64,000 bases of DNA from contig CAWFBJ010000030.1 of the NCBI GenBank assembly GCA_963814055.1, forward strand, positions 186,001 to 250,000, read 5' to 3'. The number at the start of each line of letters is the position of its first letter. Positions within the stretch are counted from its first letter, which is position 1. Under the pieces are notes generated by a model, which worked only from the letters and a program-made list of their open reading frames with translations, had not been told where the DNA came from and made no database searches. A program made the translations under genes and the position numbers. Origin of the DNA: AWTP1-13 sp963814055. GTDB taxonomy: Bacteria > Pseudomonadota > Alphaproteobacteria > Rhizobiales > Hyphomicrobiaceae. Positions 35,453-45,411 of this stretch are shown here, in pieces.

Positions 35453-35890
35453 TTAGGGTTGCGGCTCTGCGACAAACACCGGGATTTGACGTGCCGTCCG
35501 CGCCTGGTAGTCGGCATAGGGCGAATAGGCTGCCACGGCGAGAGTCCACAGGCGGGCCCGTTCCGCGGCATCCTTGACTTCGCGGACGCGCATGGGGCGC
35601 ACGACGGTTTCGTCGCGAAGCTCGATGTTCGCATCGGCGCGCAGATTGTGCACCCAGACAGGGTCCTCCGGCGCGCCGCCCTGTGATCCGACGAGAACAT
35701 AGCTGTCCCCGTCCTTGACGCGCATGAGGGGCGTCTTGCGGATTGCACCTGTCTTGTTGCCGGTGTGGGTCACGATGATGACGGGCAGCCCGGTGTCGCG
35801 CAGCGTCGTGCCTTTGGTCCCACCGCTGCTCTCGTACAGTTCGACCTGCTCGCGCACCCAGTCTCTGGGGCTGGGAACATACTTGGCCAT
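35453..35890 (-). CDS. Deazaflavin-dependent nitroreductase family protein
   Basis: A 145-residue split-barrel protein of the DDN family (PF04075). Signature pieces are VELYESSGGTKGTTLRDTGL, VIIVTHTGNKTGAIRKTPLM and YVLVGSQGGAPEDPVWVHNL, the last being the cofactor-contact region. It ends IPVFVAEP. In mycobacteria the family uses F420; in proteobacteria the cofactor is uncertain and could be FMN or F420. ATG at 35890 is chosen from the conserved start. It runs convergent to the GST gene with 23 bp between stops. Confidence 0.87.
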   Translation of the reverse strand: MAKYVPSPRDWVREQVELYESSGGTKGTTLRDTGLPVIIVTHTGNKTGAIRKTPLMRVKDGDSYVLVGSQGGAPEDPVWVHNLRADANIELRDETVVRPMRVREVKDAAERARLWTLAVAAYSPYADYQARTARQIPVFVAEPQP

Positions 35891-36097
35891 GGTCCGCGAC
35901 CTCCATATCGGTGTGTGCAAGCGATCTTTTGCTTTCAACGGGGCGGGGTGCAAGCGAATATTGGCCGGCAATGAGTTTCAGAAAGAGAAGGCGTCGGGCC
36001 TCAGCCATGCTTCCATGGCAACGAGGCCGTCCGCACATGAAGCTTCCATAAGGCCGCGAGACAGCGCATTGAAGACAAGCTTCCGACCGGCCAGATC

Positions 36098-37180
36098 ATG
36101 ACGCCGCCATCCGATCCGAAAACGCCCGGTCTTTTCCAGACACGTTCTGTCCGCGTTCAATGGGCCGTGCTGATCGTGTGCTCGTGTCTGCTGGCCGCCG
36201 TGCTCGAGCTTGCCGGGTTGCCGGCAGCGTTGCTCCTCGGCCCCATGATTGCCGGCATTCTTATGGGGACCAACGGCGGCAGAATTCGTGCGCCGCGGGT
36301 GCCAGTCCTGGCGGCGCAGACCATTGTCGGATGCCTGGTGGCACGCGCCATCACGGGCGATATCGTACTTGCGTTCGTCAAGGACTGGCCACTGTTCCTG
36401 GGCGTGGTGCTGGTCATCATCGCCACGAGTTGCCTGCTCGGCTGGACGATGGCGCATTTCAAGGTGCTGCCGGGAACAACCGCGGTGTGGGGCACGGCAC
36501 CAGGTGCGGCCTCGGCCATGATGGTGCTGGCCGGCGCGTTCGGCGCCGACGCCCGGCTTGTCGCATTCATGCAGTATCTGCGCGTCGTGATCGTTGCAGC
36601 CCTGGCCTCGGCGGTCGCGCGGTTGTGGGTTGGCGCTTCCGGGGCAGTGGTGCCCCATGCCGTGTGGTTTCCCGCCGTGGCCTGGCAGGATTTCATGGCG
36701 ACCCTCGCGCTTGCCGGAGTGAGCGGCGCCATCGGCGTCGGCTTGCGCATTCCTGCAGGCGCCCTGCTCCTGCCCATGGTCGTTGGAGCGGTGTTGGAAG
36801 CCATGGGGCTCGTGACGATCGTTCTCCCGCCGTGGCTGCTGGCGCTGAGCTACGCGTTTCTGGGCTGGAGCATCGGCTTGGGGTTCACGCGGGAAATTCT
36901 CGGGCACGCCTCCCGCGCCCTGCCGCAGGTTCTGCTGGCGATTTTCGCAATGATCGGCGTTTGCGGTCTGCTTGCGGTATTGCTGGTCTACGCGGCCGGC
37001 ATCGATCCGCTGACAGCCTATCTCGCGACCAGTCCCGGCGGCATGGACGCCGTGGCGATCATCGCGGCGTCCAGCAATGTGGACATTGCGTTCGTGATGG
37101 CGATGCAGACCTTGCGGTTCATCATCGTGCTCATCACGGGGCCGCCGCTCGCACGGTTCATCGCCAAACGCATTGGCTAG
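36098..37180 (+). CDS. AbrB-family membrane protein (PF05145)
   Basis: A 360-residue integral membrane protein with about ten hydrophobic helices in two repeats. Each repeat ends with the family's paired motifs: LLGPMIAGILMGTN (first), PGTTAVWGTAPGAASAMMVL, then LLLPMVVGAVLEAMG (second) and YLATSPGGMDAVAIIAASSNVDIAFVMAMQ. It is often labelled an ammonia-monooxygenase or AbrB regulator, but nothing in it resembles a DNA-binding domain; it is probably a transporter. The first Met at 36098 fits. No partner gene is adjacent. Base composition is normal, in contrast to the insert that follows. Confidence 0.85.
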   Translation: MTPPSDPKTPGLFQTRSVRVQWAVLIVCSCLLAAVLELAGLPAALLLGPMIAGILMGTNGGRIRAPRVPVLAAQTIVGCLVARAITGDIVLAFVKDWPLFLGVVLVIIATSCLLGWTMAHFKVLPGTTAVWGTAPGAASAMMVLAGAFGADARLVAFMQYLRVVIVAALASAVARLWVGASGAVVPHAVWFPAVAWQDFMATLALAGVSGAIGVGLRIPAGALLLPMVVGAVLEAMGLVTIVLPPWLLALSYAFLGWSIGLGFTREILGHASRALPQVLLAIFAMIGVCGLLAVLLVYAAGIDPLTAYLATSPGGMDAVAIIAASSNVDIAFVMAMQTLRFIIVLITGPPLARFIAKRIG

Positions 37181-37288
37181 TGGACTGGTGAAAATTGGTG
37201 TGTGCCGACGCCGGAGGACATTGATCGCCTGGCGTGGCCCCCTGGCGCGTCAACGGCGACAGAAAGCGTTGATTTAGCCGGAGAAGAG

Positions 37289-37332
37289 TGGAGGCCTCGT
37301 CCGGAATCGAACCGGAGTGAACGGATTTGCAA
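37289..37332 (-). repeat. Partial copy of the tRNA-Cys 3' half (attachment-site-like)
   Basis: Matches 38431-38474, the 3' half of tRNA-Cys, at 39 of 44 positions, including GGAGGCCTCG and CCGGAATCGAACCG. No 5' half is present. It overlaps an imperfect 14-bp hairpin at 37324-37358 (GATTTGCAAACGGA / TCCGCTTGCAAATC, 7-nt loop). It looks like the far end of an element inserted at tRNA-Cys. The rest of 37181-37556 has no gene. Confidence 0.75.
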
Positions 37333-37556
37333 ACGGATTAGGGTTCCGCTTGCAAATCGGATGTCCTATCCGTTGCAACCTTTATCCGCTTTACCCCAGA
37401 ATGGCTTATTTGCGGGAGTATCTTGCTGCATCGCCGCAGGTAATTTTTCGCCGTGTCACAGATTTCGCCAGTTTATGACTCGATTTTTGTCCGCCCAATG
37501 ACGATGTGTGGGATGACTGCATTAGCGGGGGCACTTCTGGTGCAATGTGCGTTACA

Positions 37557-38177
37557 CTAGCGCCGCACGGCTCGTCCATTGATCACCTGGATTGCACCAA
37601 CTGCGAAGAACCCTTTGCGTTGGTAGTCGTTTACGGTTCCATAGACTTGGACGATGTCGCCCTCGCTCAGGGGTGCAGGTAGGACGCCGACGTCGGCAAC
37701 GATAGTGGGGCCAGTCGGGCTCAGCAGCGTCAACCGAGTTCCGCCACTTGTGAGCTTTCCAACCGATACAACGGTAGTGAACCAACCAGGTGAGCAGATC
37801 GTCCGGGAGCTATAGTCCTTTTCAAATTTCTTCTTATGAGCGCCTTCGGCTTGCTTCAAAACGTCCAATATTCTTGAAGGGGTATGCGATACGCACGGCG
37901 GCCCAGCTCGGGTCGGCAACGACTGGGTGGTTAGCGGAGGTGACGGTGACGGCACGGAAGAGGGAGCGGTTGCAACATCCTTCGGCGTCAAAATCTGCTC
38001 TGGAGGGTTGAAGTACTGGCGCGCGGACTGAACATCCGCCCAAAGAAGGGGTATGACTTGCCGGAGTTCTTTATAGTAGTGCAACACGGCCGCAACGAAG
38101 AGAGCGAAGCCGACGATGTACGTCCACCAGCGGCGGAAAAAGTTGCGAGGTTTGGGCGAATTGTTGTTGGTTGCCAT
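37557..38177 (-). CDS. Hypothetical membrane-anchored protein with OB-fold-like end
   Basis: A 206-residue protein. A short basic N-terminus (PKPRNFFRRWW) precedes one hydrophobic helix (TYIVGFALFVAAVLHYY). A proline/serine-rich linker follows (APSSVPSPSPPLTTQSLP), then a C-terminal domain of about 70 residues: RLTLLSPTGPTIVADVG, PLSEGDIVQVYGTVNDYQRKG and FFAVGAIQVINGRAV. The alternating strands and the EGDxVxVxGxV pattern resemble OB-fold nucleic-acid or ligand-binding modules. Lower GC than its surroundings and its place between tRNA-Cys and a partial tRNA copy suggest horizontal transfer. No family is recognised. Confidence 0.7.
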   Translation of the reverse strand: MATNNNSPKPRNFFRRWWTYIVGFALFVAAVLHYYKELRQVIPLLWADVQSARQYFNPPEQILTPKDVATAPSSVPSPSPPLTTQSLPTRAGPPCVSHTPSRILDVLKQAEGAHKKKFEKDYSSRTICSPGWFTTVVSVGKLTSGGTRLTLLSPTGPTIVADVGVLPAPLSEGDIVQVYGTVNDYQRKGFFAVGAIQVINGRAVRR

Positions 38178-38430
38178 GTAGCCGTTCTCTGTGCGGAATA
38201 GCGATCTAACGCTACGCAACGCGACGGCACTGCCCCTGTTTGCGGGCTGCAACTCTTGCGGTCCGATATGGACAGGTTCGCTTTGATTTACAAGGCGCGC
38301 CCACGACGCCCTGTGGATTACACCGCCCTCATCCGCATCCGTTGCGCTCGCGCGCCCAAAGAGTTTGTGACGCGCGCTGTGACACGGCACGTGACACGTG
38401 ACACAGAGCGGGTGTCTGGCGTGCTGTATT

Positions 38431-38504
38431 TGGAGGCCTCGGCCGGAATCGAACCGACGTTGACGGATTTGCAATCCGGTGCATGACCACTCTGCCACGA
38501 GGCC
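38431..38504 (-). tRNA. tRNA-Cys (GCA)
   Basis: The minus strand reads GGCCTCG (acceptor), a D arm, anticodon stem CGGAT-TTGCAAA-ATCCG region with anticodon GCA, the T arm CGGTTCGATTCCGG, acceptor CGAGGCC and an encoded TCCA end. Acceptor pairing is complete over 7 bp. Confidence 0.93.
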
Positions 38505-38671
38505 TTGGGCGTGCATGTATCATGCAGGGTTCGCGAGTGGCAACTCGGGGGCGACGGCTCGGTTTCAGCCTTTGCGGCGATTGGCTACAGTGCCGGGCGA
38601 TGCCGGGGTCTGGCCCGCGCGATGCGGATTGGATAATGTCCGGCCCGCCGTCCTTTCCGAGGCCGAAGTCG

Positions 38672-39340
38672 ATGACCGACAGCAATCTGCAGCGCCTCAA
38701 CATGGTGGAAAGCCAGGTGCGTCCCAGCGACGTCACCGATCGGCGCATCATCAAGGCGATGCTCGAGGTGCCACGCGAGAAATTCGTGCCGGCTTCGCTG
38801 GCGTCTATGGCCTACATGGACGAGCCCGTGCCGTTGGCGGCCAGCAACGGATCGGGCATCCGCTATATGCTGGCGCCGCGCACGTTTGCGAAGCTGGTGC
38901 AGCTTGCGGAGATCGACCCCGAGGCGGTGGTGCTCGATGTGGGTTGTGCCGCCGGCTATTCCACGGCCGTGCTCGCCAGGCTGGCAAAGCGCGTCATCGC
39001 AGTGGAATCCGACAAGGGCCTGGCCGAGCAGGCCCGCAGGCTGCTGGAGGAACTGGGCGTCGGCAATGCCGCGGTGGTCGAGGGCCGGCTCGTTGCCGGG
39101 GCGCCGGCCGAAGCACCGTTCGATGTCATTGTATTGAATGGCGCGGTCGAGACGGTGCCGCCGACGCTGCTCGAACAATTGAAGGATGGCGGCAGCCTGG
39201 TGGCGATCGTGGCCGAGGGGCCGCTGTGCCGCGCCCAGGTGTGGCGTCGTGCAGGCAAGACCTTCGACGCGCGACCGGCCTTCGACGCCGGCGCTGCGGT
39301 GCTGCCGGGCTTCGAGCGCGCCGTCGGCTTCGTTTTCTGA
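38672..39340 (+). CDS. Protein-L-isoaspartate O-methyltransferase family protein
   Basis: A 222-residue class I methyltransferase. The N-terminal NLQRLNMVESQVRPSDVTDR and VPREKFVPASLASMAYMDEP match the alphaproteobacterial PCMT group. SAM motif I is VLDVGCAAGYSTAVLARLA (about residues 88-106), with VIAVESDKGL next. It usually repairs isoaspartate in damaged proteins; this subgroup, which often precedes tolC, is divergent, and the repair role is unverified. ATG at 38672 is preferred; ATG at 38636 is possible, while an earlier in-frame start at 38483 would lie within tRNA-Cys. Confidence 0.88.
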   Translation: MTDSNLQRLNMVESQVRPSDVTDRRIIKAMLEVPREKFVPASLASMAYMDEPVPLAASNGSGIRYMLAPRTFAKLVQLAEIDPEAVVLDVGCAAGYSTAVLARLAKRVIAVESDKGLAEQARRLLEELGVGNAAVVEGRLVAGAPAEAPFDVIVLNGAVETVPPTLLEQLKDGGSLVAIVAEGPLCRAQVWRRAGKTFDARPAFDAGAAVLPGFERAVGFVF

Positions 39341-39605
39341 GCGTCCGTAGCTTTGTCGGCCTGCGGCTGCGGCGTTTGGCCCGGCCGCGTGTTGAATTCG
39401 TGCAACTTCCGGCCGAAATCGGACCCGTTAACGGTTTGTTGCGTCGAATCAACGGAGTCGTGTGTGAGTATCCTGTGGAAACTGCGTTCGAATTGAGCAG
39501 CCGGCAAAAACGACTGCGTCCGGCCGTCCAGCCTGTTCCAGCGACCGACTGGGAAGGTGGCTGGAGGGTGTCCGAGACAGAGCCGGTCCATGAGGGGTCG
39601 ACACA

Positions 39606-41084
39606 GTGGCAGCTTGGCAGAACAAAGCACCTCGCACGCGCAGCCGCCGGCTGCTTGGGGGTGTTGGCGCGGGCATCTTGGTTTTGGCCTTGGCGGGTTT
39701 GGGGTCTGGGGCTGCGGGTGCGGAGACTTTGAAGGAGGCGTTGCACGCCACCTACAAGTTCAACCCGCGGCTGGATGCGGCCCGGGCGATCCAGCGTGCG
39801 ACGGACGAGGAGGTGCCGCGCGCGCTGTCGGGCTACCGGCCCTCGATCACGGGTTCGGCCGACACCGGCTACGAACTGCAGACGGTGCGCCCGACCGGCG
39901 GGATCGGCAGTTCCAAGACGGAGAGCAACCCGCGCGGCTACGAGATCGGGGCGGTGCAGCCGATCTTCCGGGGTTTCCGGACCAAGAACGCGGTGTCGGC
40001 GGCGGAGGCGACGGTGCGTGCGGGCTGGGAGGCGCTGCGCACGACGGAGGGCTCGGTGCTGCTGGAGGCGGTGACGTCCTACATGGACGTGGTGCGCGAC
40101 CAGGCGATCCTGACGCTGCGCGAGAACAACGTGACGGTGCTGACGCGCGACCTGAAGGCGACGCAGGACCGGTTTGCGGTTGGCGAGGTGACGCGCACGG
40201 ACGTGGCGCAGGCGCAGGCGCGGCGTGCGGGTGCGGTTGCGGCGCTGGACCTTGCGCGTGCCAACCTGAAGACCAGCCGTGCGGCGTTCGAGCGGGTGGT
40301 CGGGCATCCGCCGAGCGGCCTGGTGGAGTCGCGGCCGACGACGCAGGTGCCCAAGAGCCTGAACGAGAGCACCGAGATCGGCTCGCGCGAGAGCCCCGGC
40401 GTGGTCGCGGCGCTGTACCGGGAGCAGGCGGCGCGGTTCAACATCGATTTGATCCGGGGCGAGCGGCTGCCGACGGTGCAGCTGGAGGCCAACTACGGGC
40501 GGCGGTTCGATCCCGGCGATTCGATTGAAGCGGTCGAGACGACGACGGTGACGGGGCGTGTGAGCGTGCCGTTCTACACCGGCGGCGAGGTGGAGGCGCG
40601 GATACGCCAGGCCAAGCACACGCACGTCCAGCGGCTGCAGGAGATCGAGCAGGCGCGCACGGAGGTTCAGGCGCAGGTGGTGACGGCGTGGTCGCAGCTG
40701 CAGGCGGCGAAGGCGGCGGTTGAATCGGACCAGGCGAGCGTGGATGCCAACCGGATTGCGCTTGCCGGCGTGCGCGAGGAGGAGCGGGTGGGCCAGCGCA
40801 CGCTGCTGGACGTGCTGAACGCGGAGCAGGAGCTGCTGAACTCGGAGGTGACGCTGGCGACGGACCGGCGCAACCTGGTGGTTGCGTCCTACACGGTGCT
40901 GTCGACGATCGGGCGGCTGAATGCGCAGGAGCTGGGGGTGGCGGCGCTGGTGTACGACCCCGAGCAGCACTACCGGGAGGTGCGCAACAAGTGGTTCGAC
41001 ATCTCCATCACCCACGGCGACGGCCGCCGCGAGGTGCTGCCCCCGCCCGAGCCCCAGCCCAGGAAATCACCGCCCAAGAAGTAG
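39606..41084 (+). CDS. tolC: TolC-family outer-membrane efflux protein
   Basis: A 492-residue outer-membrane channel. The signal peptide is GILVLALAGLGSGAAGA, and TLKEALHATYKFNPRLDAAR opens the first repeat. The paired coiled-coil and beta-strand halves are visible: LLEAVTSYMDVVRDQAILTL with FAVGEVTRTDVAQAQARRAG in the first, and VVTAWSQLQAAKAAVESDQ with VGQRTLLDVLNAEQELLNSE in the second. The start is GTG at 39606 after GAGGGGTC. Used by type I secretion and RND efflux pumps; no partner pump is adjacent. It follows the methyltransferase by 265 bp, an arrangement common in the order. Confidence 0.94.
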   Translation: MAAWQNKAPRTRSRRLLGGVGAGILVLALAGLGSGAAGAETLKEALHATYKFNPRLDAARAIQRATDEEVPRALSGYRPSITGSADTGYELQTVRPTGGIGSSKTESNPRGYEIGAVQPIFRGFRTKNAVSAAEATVRAGWEALRTTEGSVLLEAVTSYMDVVRDQAILTLRENNVTVLTRDLKATQDRFAVGEVTRTDVAQAQARRAGAVAALDLARANLKTSRAAFERVVGHPPSGLVESRPTTQVPKSLNESTEIGSRESPGVVAALYREQAARFNIDLIRGERLPTVQLEANYGRRFDPGDSIEAVETTTVTGRVSVPFYTGGEVEARIRQAKHTHVQRLQEIEQARTEVQAQVVTAWSQLQAAKAAVESDQASVDANRIALAGVREEERVGQRTLLDVLNAEQELLNSEVTLATDRRNLVVASYTVLSTIGRLNAQELGVAALVYDPEQHYREVRNKWFDISITHGDGRREVLPPPEPQPRKSPPKK

Positions 41085-41101
41085 CACGAAGCCGGGCGAT
41101 G

Positions 41102-41119
41102 GCCCGGTTCCAACCGGGC
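41102..41119. terminator. Hairpin after tolC
   Basis: GCCCGGTT-CC-AACCGGGC, a perfect 8-bp stem 17 bases after the tolC stop. No T-run follows, so it is only a possible terminator. Confidence 0.4.
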
Positions 41120-41247
41120 GTGCGCGAATCCGGTGCGGCAATAGGTTTCCCTCCTTATTGGAGCCGCGCGCGCAATGCTATAATGCCTTCCTCACCTCGG
41201 GGCTGGCGGCCTCGAGGGTTCTGATGTAGCGACAAGTGGGGTTTGGT

Positions 41248-42163
41248 ATGAGTAAGCCCGATCCTGCGGGCGGCAGCCTGGAGAACATTCTGGCGTCGAT
41301 CCGCCAGAGCCTGTCGGAGCAATCGACAGACGCGCTGAGCGAGCGTTCTGCCGCGCCCGTGGAACAGGACAAGAATGCGAAGCCGCCGCGCAAGCAGGGG
41401 CTGGCGCAGCGCCTGGCCGGTACCACCGCCGACGTCGGCGTTGGGCAGCCCAGTGACGACCTTTCCGATCTGCTCGATGATACTCCGGCCAATGCGACAC
41501 CCCGTCCCGAGGCGGCACCCGCCCCCGACGCAGCAGGTCCGGCCGCGGCGACTGCTGCAGCCTCCAGTGAAAAGGATCCGCTCTGGTTTCTGACCCGCCG
41601 CGATGAGCCGGCCCCGGAGACCGGGTCGCCTCCTCCTGCCGGCGCCGCGCCCGAGCCCCCGCCTGCCGCTGCCGCGACGCCGCCTGCCGAGCCGAAACTG
41701 ACGCGGCCCGAAGTGCTGCGCGCCTCCATGCCACCGTTCTTCGGCTCGAGCACCGAGGCGGCCAAGCCCCCTGCAGCGCCCGTCGAACCTGCGCCTCAAC
41801 CAGCGTCCGGCCCGCAGGTCACGCGGCCGCAGAGTTGCTACACCTGCGGTGCAGGCGAGCGCGGATGCGGGCATGGCGCGCGAGGTGTCGCTTCTGGCTG
41901 CGGCTGCCGAAGCCGCCGCGGCCCGTCCACCGCAGGCCGCACCCCAGCCCATGCTCAACGGCAAGGCCGCACCTGCGGCGGCGGCACCGTCGCCGAGCGC
42001 AACTCTGGCCAGCGACATGGCGCACAACCGCGCGTTGGAAGTCATGGTGCTCGACCTGCTCAAGCCGATGCTGCGCCAGTGGCTCGACGAGAACATGCCG
42101 CGCATGGTGGCGGAAGCGCTGGGCGAGGAAGTCCAGCGCGCCCGCGATGCCAAGAAGACTTGA
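41248..42163 (+). CDS. popZ: PopZ-like pole-organising protein (DUF2497; frameshifted)
   Basis: A protein of about 305 residues. The N-terminus has GSLENILASIRQSLSEQ, the short helix that recruits partners. A long proline/alanine/glutamate-rich disordered middle follows. The conserved C-terminal oligomerisation helices are LEVMVLDLLKPMLRQWLDEN and MPRMVAEALGEEVQRA. The frame breaks near 41835. PopZ forms the polar microdomain that anchors the chromosome origin and cell-cycle kinases. It lies 73 bp before valS, the usual alphaproteobacterial order. ATG at 41248 is preferred to GTG at 41236. Confidence 0.88.
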
Positions 42164-42235
42164 AGAGCGGCGTCCCAGAGCTTAAGCACCGGCACCGTCC
42201 TTTCATCCGCCCATCCCTGCAGTTTGAGCCCAACC

Positions 42236-45190
42236 ATGCTCGAGAAGACCTATCAGCCTGCCGACATCGAGGCGCGCATTCACGAGGAGTGGATGGCCGC
42301 GGATGCCTTCAAGGCCGGCCGGCCGGAGCGCGCGCAGGCTTCGCCCTATTGCATCGTCATCCCGCCGCCCAACGTGACGGGCTCGCTGCACATGGGGCAT
42401 GCCCTCAACAACACGCTGCAGGACGTGCTCTGCCGTTTCGAGCGCATGCGCGGCAAGGACGTGCTGTGGCAGCCGGGCACGGATCACGCCGGCATCGCCA
42501 CGCAGCTCGTCGTCGAGCGCCAGCTGATGGAGCGGCAGCAAGGCGATCGCCACAAGGTCGGCCGCGACAAATTCATCGAGAAGGTGTGGGCGTGGAAGGC
42601 CGAGAGCGGCGGCACCATCACCAACCAGCTCAAGCGCCTTGGCGCCTCCTGCGACTGGAGCAGCGAGCGCTTCACGATGGACGAGGGGATGTCGAAGGCC
42701 GTCCTGAAGGTGTTCGTCGATCTCTACAACGCGGGGCTGATCTACAAGGACAAGCGCCTCGCCAACTGGGACCCGGCGTTCCAGAGCGCCATCTCCGACC
42801 TCGAGGTGGAGATGATCGAGGTGAAGGGCTCGTTCAATTGGACCGCTGGTGATCCCGACAAGCCGTTCGATGCGAAGGCGCTCGGCAAGGTGCTCGACCG
42901 CAATCCGTCGGGGCACCTGTATCACTTCCGGTATCCATTAAAGGATGGCGCGACCTACCGCTTCCCGACGGCGTTCAGCGAGGACGGCAAGCCAACCGCG
43001 TGGGAAGAGCGCGACTACATCGTCGTCGCCACGACCCGGCCGGAGACGATGCTGGGCGACACGGCGGTGGCTGTGCATCCAGAAGACGAGCGCTATCAGG
43101 CGCTGGTCGGCAAGATGGTCGTGCTGCCGCTGGTCGGGCGCGAGATACCCATCGTCGCGGACGAGTACTCCGATCCGACGAAGGGTTCGGGCGCGGTCAA
43201 GATCACGCCGGCGCACGACTTCAACGACTGCTCAGGTCGGCAAGCGGCACAATCTGCCCGGTCATCAACATCCTGGATGCCGCTGCGCAGCTCAACGACG
43301 AGGTGCCCGAGAAGTACCGCGGTCTGGATCGCTTCGTCGCCCGCAAGCAGGTTGTCGCCGACCTCGTCGCGCTCGGCCTCGTCGAGAAGATCGAGGCGCA
43401 CGCGCATGCTGTCCCGCACGCCCAGCGCGGCAACGCGGTGGTCGAGCCGTGGCTGACGGACCAGTGGTACGTCGATGCGGCCGACCTTGGCAAAGAAGGC
43501 CATCGAAAAGGTCGAGAACGGCGAGACCCGTTTCGTCCCTAAGAACTGGGAGAAGACCTACTTCGAGTGGATGCGCAACATCGAGCCCTGGTGCATCTCG
43601 CGCCAGATCTGGTGGGGGCACCAGATTCCGGCGTGGTATGGGCCGGAAAATCCGTCAACTTACGGCCGCGCTCCCATAGTTGATCACGCAGGCAAAGCCT
43701 CTTTTCACGAGGAGACTTTTGTCGCGCCCACAGAAGAGAAGGCATTGGAGGCAGCGCGAAACTTTTATCCTGAGGGTACGCCAATTGCCGTCGCGCGGTC
43801 GAAGGAAGAATACGATGAGTGGTTGCGTGGATACGTTTACGGAAACCACACAAAGCAGCGCATCCTCATCCGGCGCGACCCCGACGTCCTCGACACCTGG
43901 TTCTCCTCTGCGCTGTGGCCGTTCTCCACGCTGGGCTGGCCGGAGGAGACACCGGAGCTGGCCCGCTTCTATCCCACCAGCGTGCTCGTCACCGGCTTCG
44001 ACATCATCTTCTTCTGGGTCGCGCGCATGATGATGATGGGTCTTCACTTCATGAAGGAGATCCCGTTCCACGACGTCTACATCCATGCCCTCGTGCGCGA
44101 CGAGAAGGGGCAGAAGATGTCCAAGACCAAGGGCAACGTCATGGACCCCTTGGAGATCATCGACCAGTACGGCGCCGACGCGCTGCGCTTCACCATGGCC
44201 GCCATGGCGGCGCAGGGCCGCGACCTCAAGCTCTCCACCACCCGGGTCGAGGGCTACCGCAACTTCGCCACCAAGCTCTGGAACGCGGCGCGCTTCGCGG
44301 AGATGAACGGGTGCGCGCGCAGTGCCGAGTTCGATCCGAAGCGGATCAAGGAGACCGTCAACCGCTGGATCGCAGGCGAGTTGCAGCGCGCGACCGCTGC
44401 CGTCACGGCCGGCATCGAGGGCTACAAGTTCAACGAGGCAGCAGGCGCCGCCTACGAATTCGTCTGGGGCACGTTCTGCGACTGGTACCTGGAGCTGATC
44501 AAGCCGGTGTTCGAGGCAGGCAGCGACGCGGCCAAGGCCGAGACGCGCGCCACCACCGCCTGGGTGCTCGACCAGATCCTCAAGCTGCTGCATCCCTTCA
44601 TGCCGTTCATCACCGAGGAGTTGTGGGCCCGTACGGCCGAAGGCGCAGCCGCGCGCGGCAACCTGCTCTGCCTCGACGCCTGGCCCGTGCTCGAAGGACT
44701 TGCCCATCCGCCAGCCGACGAGGAGATGGGTTGGGTCGTCAACGTCATCAGCGAGATCCGCTCGGTGCGGTCGGAGATGAACGTGCCGGCAGGTGCCAAG
44801 ATTCCGCTGGTCCTGATCGGCGGCGGCAAGGCCGTGCGCGAGCGCGCCGAGCGGCACGAAGCCACTATCAAGCGGCTCGCGCGCATCGAGACGCTGGAAT
44901 TCGCCAAGGCCGCGCCCAAGGGTTCCGCCCAGATCGTCATCGGCGAGACCACGGCTGCCCTGCCGCTGGCCGGCGTGATCGACATGGCTGCGGAGCGCAC
45001 GCGGCTCACGCGTGAGATCGAGAAGTCCCAGGCCGAGATCCGCAAGGTCGACGCCAAGTTCGCCAACGAGAGCTTCATGGCCAAGGCGCCGCCCGAGATC
45101 GTGGAAGAGAACCGCGAGCGCAAGGCCGACTTCGAGGCGACCGTGAAGAAGCTGCAGGTCGCGCTGAAGCGCGTCGAGGCCGCGGCCTGA
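42236..45190 (+). CDS. valS: Valyl-tRNA synthetase (frameshifted)
   Basis: A class Ia synthetase of about 984 residues. The HIGH site is PPPNVTGSLHMGHALNNTLQ, with the DHAGIATQ motif after it. The editing domain has DTAVAVHPEDERYQALVGK. The KMSKS site is GQKMSKTKGNVMDPLE, and the C-terminal arm ends in a coiled coil (RLTREIEKSQAEIRKVD). Frame breaks near 43232, 43260 and 43478 lie within 250 bases in the editing/connective part. Codons for 43655-43860 are visibly less GC-rich than the rest. An essential gene, so the breaks are almost certainly errors. Confidence 0.94.
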
Positions 45191-45202
45191 GCAACCCAAC
45201 CT

Positions 45203-45290
45203 GGTCATTCCCGCCCAGCGAAGCGCCGAGCGGGAATCCAGATGCAGGTGACACCTCGCTGCTGGTTTCCCGCTTTCGCGGGAATGACGA
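45203..45290. repeat. Family A palindromic repeat, two units
   Basis: Facing units after valS with GTCATTCCCGCC / GCGGGAATCCAG arms; a degenerate third piece follows at about 45312-45345 (GTCATTTCCGCC). Confidence 0.75.
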
Positions 45291-45411
45291 CGCGGATGGC
45301 GTTGTGTTCCCCGTCATTTCCGCCAAGCGCAGCGCGAGCAGGATTTCGAATTCGCCACCGCACTCACGCGAAGCAGTGGCCGGCCGGCGCGGCGTGGGCT
45401 AAGAAGTGCGC

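Noticed and set aside
36098..37180. DNA-binding AbrB regulator
   Set aside because: The protein is almost entirely membrane helices, with no AbrB swapped-hairpin domain; the family name is historical.
37289..37372. A complete second tRNA
   Set aside because: There is no 5' acceptor half and the anticodon stem cannot form; only the 3' half is copied.
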